9,150 nucleotides of DNA, taken from an uncultured Eubacteriales bacterium (GTDB taxonomy: Bacteria; Bacillota; Clostridia; Oscillospirales; Oscillospiraceae). Below the pieces are notes generated by a model that saw nothing but the letters and a program-made list of their open reading frames with translations, ran no database searches and was not told the DNA's origin. Shown one piece after another: positions 4,826-9,150 of the stretch. The stretch lies in NCBI GenBank assembly GCA_900545515.1, contig UQZA01000055.1, forward strand, positions 1 to 9,150, given 5' to 3'. A program made the translations under genes and the position numbers. How positions within the stretch are numbered: the first letter of the stretch is position 1; each line of letters begins with the position of its first letter.

Positions 4826-7800
4826 ATGAATGGGATCGGTTTAGATTGCGGAACTGCTACTGTCAAACTGGCTATGCTCTCACAGGAGAGGGAGCTTTTG
4901 TGGTTCAAATCCTCCGCGCATCATGGTGCCGCAGTTCAAACAGTTCGGGCACTTCTCGGCGAACTACTGCAGGCGGATAGCAATGCTTGCGGCTATCCAG
5001 TGATGCTTACCGGAAGCATAGGAAATCGACTTTTAGATGTCTGTCCCGGACTTTTAACTCTGGGCGATATTCCCGCCATCCATCGCGGCATCCATCTGCT
5101 GGCACCGGAAGCGAAATCTGTCATTGAAATTGGAAGTCAGAGCGCCCGTTTCCTCACCGCTCTGGATTGTGGCACTCCGCCCAGATTTGCAGTGAATGAA
5201 CACTGTGCCGGGGGCACTGGTTCCTTTTTTGAAGACCAAATGTCCCGGCTGGGCCTGCGGATCGAAGACTATTCCGAACTGGTAGCAAAGGCTCGCTCCA
5301 TTCCACGCCTCTCTGGCCGATGTGCTGTCTTTGCCAAAACGGATATCATTCACCGACAGCAGGAGGGAGTGCCTACTCCTGACATTCTGCTGGGGCTCTG
5401 CTACGCAATGGTCCGCAACTATAAAGCAGTCATTGTGCGGGGACTTTCTGTGGAGAAGCCTGTGGCTTTATGCGGCGGAGTTGGCTACAATGCGGGGGTT
5501 CTTCGGGCTATTCGGGATGTTTTTGGTCTCACGGAAGAAGAATTGATTTTACCGAAGAATTTCCTCTACGCCGGCGCCGCCGGGGCTGCGCTGGCTGCTC
5601 AGGAGGCAGGCACCTGTTCCATGGGAGAACTACTGGCCTCTCTGTGTGGGCAGGATTCAAACACGGAAGACCGGCTGCACCGTCGTCAGCCACTGGGGCC
5701 TGATCCCAAGGTTTTTGTATCTGATCCGCCTGTTTCCGGCCATATCCCACCACAGGGCTGCGCTTTGGGCATTGATGTAGGTTCTACCAGCACAGACCTG
5801 GTTCTCACGGATCAATTCGGAGAACTGGTGGACTTCCAGTATCTTCGCACCGCCGGAGACCCGGAGGCAGCGGTGCGAAAGGGCCTGGAGAATATCCGCT
5901 CCCGTTTTGGGCGGATTCCCCTTCTGGCAGTTGGCGTCACTGGCTCCGGACGAGAGCGGATCGGCCGGCTCATCGGTGCGGATGCCGTGCGAGATGAGAT
6001 TACAGCCCAAGCAAGAGCTGCCATCCAATGTATGCCCAAAGCAGATACCGTCTTTGAGATCGGCGGTCAAGATTCTAAATACATCTCCCTTCAGAATGGG
6101 CAGGTTACAGACTTTCAAATGAACAAAATCTGTGCTGCCGGAACCGGCTCCTTTGTTGAGGAGCAGGCCGCACGCATGAACATCCCTTTGAAGGACTTCG
6201 GCCGCCTGGCTCTTACTGCAAAGGCCCCTGTGGAATTGGGAGAGCGATGCACCGTGTTTATCGAGACCGCTATCCAATCTGCCCAGGCACAGGGAGCCAC
6301 CCAGGCAGAGGTCGCAGCCGGTTTGTGCCAGTCCATTGTCCGAAATTATCTCCACAAAGTAGTTGGGAGCAAGCCAGTAGGACACCATATTGTGCTCCAG
6401 GGCGGTGTGGCCTATAACCCCGGCATCGTGGCCGCTTTCCGCCAGGAATTTGGAGATCGGCTCACAGTCTCTCCCTGCTTCTCCATCAGTGGAGCATACG
6501 GCGCCGCCCTGCTGGCACTGGAATCCAAGAAAGGCCCTACCCGCTTCCATGGGTTCGACAGGCAGCCGGAAGCGGAGGTCGCCCTGTCCGCGGAGATTCA
6601 ACGCAACATCGCCTTTTACCAGCGTGGCCCACGGTTGCTGTTGGAAGGTTATGATCCAACACCTGTCCCCGGAAGGAAAACGGTGGGTGTACCTTTTGCC
6701 CTGATGATCCACAAGTTCTTTCCTATGGCAAATGCCTTCTTCCGGCAGTTGGGATTCAATGTACTGCTCTCGCCGTCTACCAACGAGGAGATCATACGCC
6801 TCTCCCAACAGACAGCCCAGGCGGAGACCTGTTACCCGGTAAAGCTGATCCATGGTCATATGGCCTGGTTGGCAGAGCGCGGTGTTGACTATATCTTTCT
6901 CCCCTCCATCCATACCATGAGGCATGAGACCTCCAAGGTTGAGCACAACTACGGCTGTGTCTATATGCAGACCGCACCTCAGTTGGCCGCCCGTGCCCTT
7001 CGTCTGGCGGAGCGGGGCATTGAGTTGCTCAACCCTGTGTTCGATCTGGACTTTGGGCAGGAAGCGATGGCATCAGCTATGCTGGGCCTTGGAAAACAGC
7101 TTGGCATCCCCAAACTGCGGTGTCTGCCTGCCCTGATGGCCGGAGCCCAAGCGGTACGCCGGCATACAGCAGCAGTAGAGCGGCAGGGTCGTGAACTGCT
7201 TTCCTCTCTGAATCCTGAGGACAAAGTACTTGTACTGATCACCCGGAACTACGGTCTTTCCGATCCGGTGCTGAATATGGGAATCCCTCGTCTGCTGCTG
7301 GAACGGGGGCACAAGGTAATTACTCTCTCCCATTTACCTGCTCACGACCTGGATCTGTCAGCGGACTACCCCAATCTGTACTGGCCCTTCGGACAACACA
7401 TCCTCTCCGGGGCGAAACTCGTGGCCCATCACCCTAATCTGTACGCCGTCTATCTCACCAATCACGGCTGCGGACCGGATACGATGCTCTCCTATCTGTT
7501 CCGGAAGGAGATGGGCGAAAAACCCTATCTGCACATCGAAGTGGATGAGCACTTCTCACCAGTAGGCGTTATTACTCGCATCGAGGCATTTCTCCAGAGT
7601 CTGGAAAGCCGTTCCTCTCAGCCACTGCCGGATCACTTTAAGCTCACAGCTGTGGAACACTGCTCTACCAAAGTCGTTGATATCCCAGAATCAAACCACG
7701 GCCCTTTATATGTTTTGGATCTGCCGCCGTTTACCACATATCTTAGGAAATATGCTGAAATGGTATGGAATGTGGAAACCCATCCCATGCCTCTGGGCGG

Positions 7801-8689
7801 CACTTCCCTGGTTTTGGGCCGGGGGGAGACCAGTTCCAAAGAGTACCTTCCCTTCCCCGCATTACTGGGTGGTATTCTGAACGCAGCGGAGAAGGAATCC
7901 GATTCCTTTCAGATGCTGATTCCCTCCACCCAAGGCGCGGAGGCCGACGGCCAGTACCCGTGGGCGGTGGAGGCAGTGCTTGCCAACCGGGGACTGGAGC
8001 GGGTAACACTGGTTTCCCCGGAACTGGAAACTTTGCCAGAGAACATCCCAGATCCAGACCTGTTGTTCCGAGCTGTGTTGGCAGGAGATCTCATACTGTG
8101 CGCCCCGCCTGAGCAGCGCAGCGCACTAAGTCCAGACGACATTCCAAATTGGGACAGCCTGAGCACGTTGGCGGCGCAAATCGGAAGCATCCCTGTCAAA
8201 AGCCAGCCTCTTGCCGCGGTGGGAGAACCCCTTACGCTGTTTGCTCTAAACGACGGGGTGCTGGGAACGCTGGAAAGGCAGGGCCGGCCTATGTATCGTG
8301 CCCCCCTGAGCGAGTACCTCTGGTTTCTCTGGCGAGATTCCGGAAGTGTCATTGCCGCTTCCTGGACGGATCAAATGACAGAACTGGGGCGCCTATTGGG
8401 GGCGAGAAGCAGCTTCTCCAAAGATCCGGAGGGGATGCGTACTGCAGCGGATCAGCTGCTGCCGAGATTTGCCGGAGCCAACGGTCGGTACCGTTTGGCC
8501 AAGGCACGGGAACTTGGCCGAACATCGGCTGGTGTGCTGACGCTGGCTCCCCGGTATGAAAACACAGCAACACTGTTGGATATGACTGGTGAAATGGGTG
8601 GAATCCCCCACTTACATCTTGCCATGGACAGTGATTGGGACGAGAGCGCCTGGTCCCGCCTAAACTCCTTCCTTTATTACCTGAAATAA
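4826..8689 (+). CDS. Giant acyl-CoA dehydratase activase-related protein (two activase domains plus two dehydratase-like units)
   Basis: A 1287-residue cytoplasmic protein. Residues 1-260 and 312-566 are BcrA/BadF/HgdC-type ASKHA ATPase domains; each keeps the phosphate loop (GLDCGTATVKLA; GIDVGSTSTDLV), EIGSQSARF or EIGGQDSKY, and the two cysteines that hold the inter-subunit [4Fe-4S] cluster in HgdC (Cys127 and Cys166; Cys436 and Cys475). Two fused domains could thus make an intramolecular version of the usual homodimer. Residues about 618-920 form a DUF2229/COG3580-like unit with ETCYPVK (Cys669), Cys711, GCGPD (Cys881) and EVDEH. Residues about 930-1287 resemble COG3581 but are degenerate. 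HgdC relatives use ATP to drive electrons to very low potential onto a partner iron-sulfur enzyme; here activator and partner are in one chain. The start has AAGGAGG six bases upstream. It is divergent from the Crp/Fnr gene. Substrate unknown. Confidence 0.92.
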   Translation: MNGIGLDCGTATVKLAMLSQERELLWFKSSAHHGAAVQTVRALLGELLQADSNACGYPVMLTGSIGNRLLDVCPGLLTLGDIPAIHRGIHLLAPEAKSVIEIGSQSARFLTALDCGTPPRFAVNEHCAGGTGSFFEDQMSRLGLRIEDYSELVAKARSIPRLSGRCAVFAKTDIIHRQQEGVPTPDILLGLCYAMVRNYKAVIVRGLSVEKPVALCGGVGYNAGVLRAIRDVFGLTEEELILPKNFLYAGAAGAALAAQEAGTCSMGELLASLCGQDSNTEDRLHRRQPLGPDPKVFVSDPPVSGHIPPQGCALGIDVGSTSTDLVLTDQFGELVDFQYLRTAGDPEAAVRKGLENIRSRFGRIPLLAVGVTGSGRERIGRLIGADAVRDEITAQARAAIQCMPKADTVFEIGGQDSKYISLQNGQVTDFQMNKICAAGTGSFVEEQAARMNIPLKDFGRLALTAKAPVELGERCTVFIETAIQSAQAQGATQAEVAAGLCQSIVRNYLHKVVGSKPVGHHIVLQGGVAYNPGIVAAFRQEFGDRLTVSPCFSISGAYGAALLALESKKGPTRFHGFDRQPEAEVALSAEIQRNIAFYQRGPRLLLEGYDPTPVPGRKTVGVPFALMIHKFFPMANAFFRQLGFNVLLSPSTNEEIIRLSQQTAQAETCYPVKLIHGHMAWLAERGVDYIFLPSIHTMRHETSKVEHNYGCVYMQTAPQLAARALRLAERGIELLNPVFDLDFGQEAMASAMLGLGKQLGIPKLRCLPALMAGAQAVRRHTAAVERQGRELLSSLNPEDKVLVLITRNYGLSDPVLNMGIPRLLLERGHKVITLSHLPAHDLDLSADYPNLYWPFGQHILSGAKLVAHHPNLYAVYLTNHGCGPDTMLSYLFRKEMGEKPYLHIEVDEHFSPVGVITRIEAFLQSLESRSSQPLPDHFKLTAVEHCSTKVVDIPESNHGPLYVLDLPPFTTYLRKYAEMVWNVETHPMPLGGTSLVLGRGETSSKEYLPFPALLGGILNAAEKESDSFQMLIPSTQGAEADGQYPWAVEAVLANRGLERVTLVSPELETLPENIPDPDLLFRAVLAGDLILCAPPEQRSALSPDDIPNWDSLSTLAAQIGSIPVKSQPLAAVGEPLTLFALNDGVLGTLERQGRPMYRAPLSEYLWFLWRDSGSVIAASWTDQMTELGRLLGARSSFSKDPEGMRTAADQLLPRFAGANGRYRLAKARELGRTSAGVLTLAPRYENTATLLDMTGEMGGIPHLHLAMDSDWDESAWSRLNSFLYYLK

Positions 8690-8717
8690 ACCCCAGAATC
8701 ATACCCTTTGTCCGTGC

Positions 8718-8747
8718 AGGCAGTTTATAGAAGCCTCTTTTGTTTTT
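8718..8747 (+). terminator. Possible weak terminator after the large activase gene
   Basis: A short stem AGGC/GCCT (8718-8721 with 8733-8736) is followed by CTTTTGTTTTTA. The T-rich tail is convincing but the stem is only 4 bp. The second arm can instead pair with GAGGCT at 8755-8760 as AGCCTC/GAGGCT, with the T-run in the loop. No better terminator was seen within 60 bases of the stop codon. Confidence 0.3.
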
Positions 8748-8815
8748 ATCGACCGAGGCTGTAGAAAAAGCACCGGAGGAGTGGAGAAGAAAAAACCTGT
8801 TGTTGATTTGACCCG

Positions 8816-9150
8816 ATGTATGTCCCTGAATATGGATTGTGTCTGGTGGAGCACAGCTCAGGATGGGTGCTGCTCCCTATGCCCCCAATCCAGCCAGTAG
8901 ATGCTACGGTGGTCCGGGGAAGCGGCATTATCCCCGTGGACTGAGTGGTACTAAAAGGTGAGGGCACCGTCAATTTGGCGTCCCCTCACCGGAGAGTCCA
9001 TCCCAGCCTCCAAGCGCAGGCGGCGTTGTTTGTGCCAGAACTATTGCGGAGGAAGCCAAGCTTCGTAGTTTGCAACATGAGGAGTACCATTCTTTAGGTG
9101 GAGTATCTGGTGGCTCACGGCATCGCAAGCACCGTCGATGAGGAGCGAGT
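8816..9150 (+). pseudogene. Possible decayed coding tract with in-frame stops
   Basis: No intact gene was found from 8690 to the right edge. One plus-strand frame reads like coding sequence in blocks: from ATG 8816, 42 codons (MYVPEYGLCLVEHSSGWVLL onward) to TGA at 8942-8944; then in the same frame 50 codons including LQAQAALFVPELLRRKPSF to TAG at 9095-9097; then, still in frame, VEYLVAHGIASTVDEERV to the window edge. The ATG has no close ribosome binding site. The succession of stops in one frame suggests a degenerate gene, but I recognise no family and the tract could be non-coding. The last block may instead be the start of a gene that continues beyond the window. Confidence 0.22.
8957..8990 (-). 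terminator. Stem-loop with terminator form on the minus strand
   Basis: Perfect 8-bp arms GGTGAGGG (8957-8964) and CCCTCACC (8983-8990) enclose 18 bases. Read on the minus strand the stem is followed by TTTTAG, a short U-run, which could end a transcript arriving from the right of the window. No minus-strand gene is visible between here and the edge. It also interrupts the broken plus-strand reading frame. Confidence 0.35.

Noticed and set aside
5657..6946. A 429-codon minus-strand open frame inside the activase gene
   Set aside because: It lies opposite the two clearly conserved activase domains, has no family features, and is explained by codon bias of the sense gene.
1..9150. CRISPR arrays, tRNA or rRNA genes
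   Set aside because: No regularly spaced repeats, no tRNA cloverleaf-like sequence and no ribosomal RNA signature were noticed on either strand by reading.

Overview
The window looks like a chromosomal segment of an anaerobic, moderately GC-rich member of the Clostridia (Oscillospiraceae-like is my best guess). The reasons are strong GGAGG-type ribosome binding sites, a lipoprotein-anchored ABC transporter, and a very large 2-hydroxyacyl-CoA dehydratase activase-type protein, a family typical of strict anaerobes. No taxonomic marker gene is present, so this is inference.

Layout. (1) 1-485: the C-terminal end of a heavy-metal P-type ATPase, cut by the window edge, closed by a strong stem-loop terminator. 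(2) 486-690: a short tract with a decayed fragment of an ABC ATPase and the terminator of the genes to its right. (3) 689-1383, minus: two tandem small cupin proteins. (4) 1462-3900, minus: a three-gene NitT/TauT-type ABC importer (lipoprotein, permease, ATPase) with overlapping genes. (5) 4030-4707, minus: a Crp/Fnr-family regulator. (6) 4826-8689, plus: a 1287-residue protein with two activase ATPase domains followed by two dehydratase-like units, divergent from the regulator. (7) 8690-9150: no intact gene; stem-loops and a broken reading frame.

How it fits together. The same 14-bp palindrome, GTTGC-YRTR-GCAAY on the coding strand, lies upstream of the cupins (1443-1456), the transporter (3995-4008) and the large protein (4721-4734). 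In all three the centre is exactly 34.5 bp from the last base of a -10-like hexamer, and no recognisable -35 is present. That is the geometry of a class II Crp/Fnr activator site (centre at -41.5). The simplest reading is that the local Crp/Fnr protein switches on all three transcription units, so transporter, cupins and large reductase-like enzyme form one regulon. The regulator has its own consensus promoter (TTGACA-N17-TATAAT) facing the activator-dependent promoter of the large gene. A second palindrome, GGTTAG-N6-CTAACC, sits on the start points at this switch and again just downstream of the transporter start, where it is embedded in a perfect 20-bp inverted repeat.

The ligand of the importer and the substrate of the large enzyme cannot be read from the sequence. 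I propose, as inference, an anaerobic uptake-and-reduction system for a small molecule, with the Crp/Fnr protein as its sensor.
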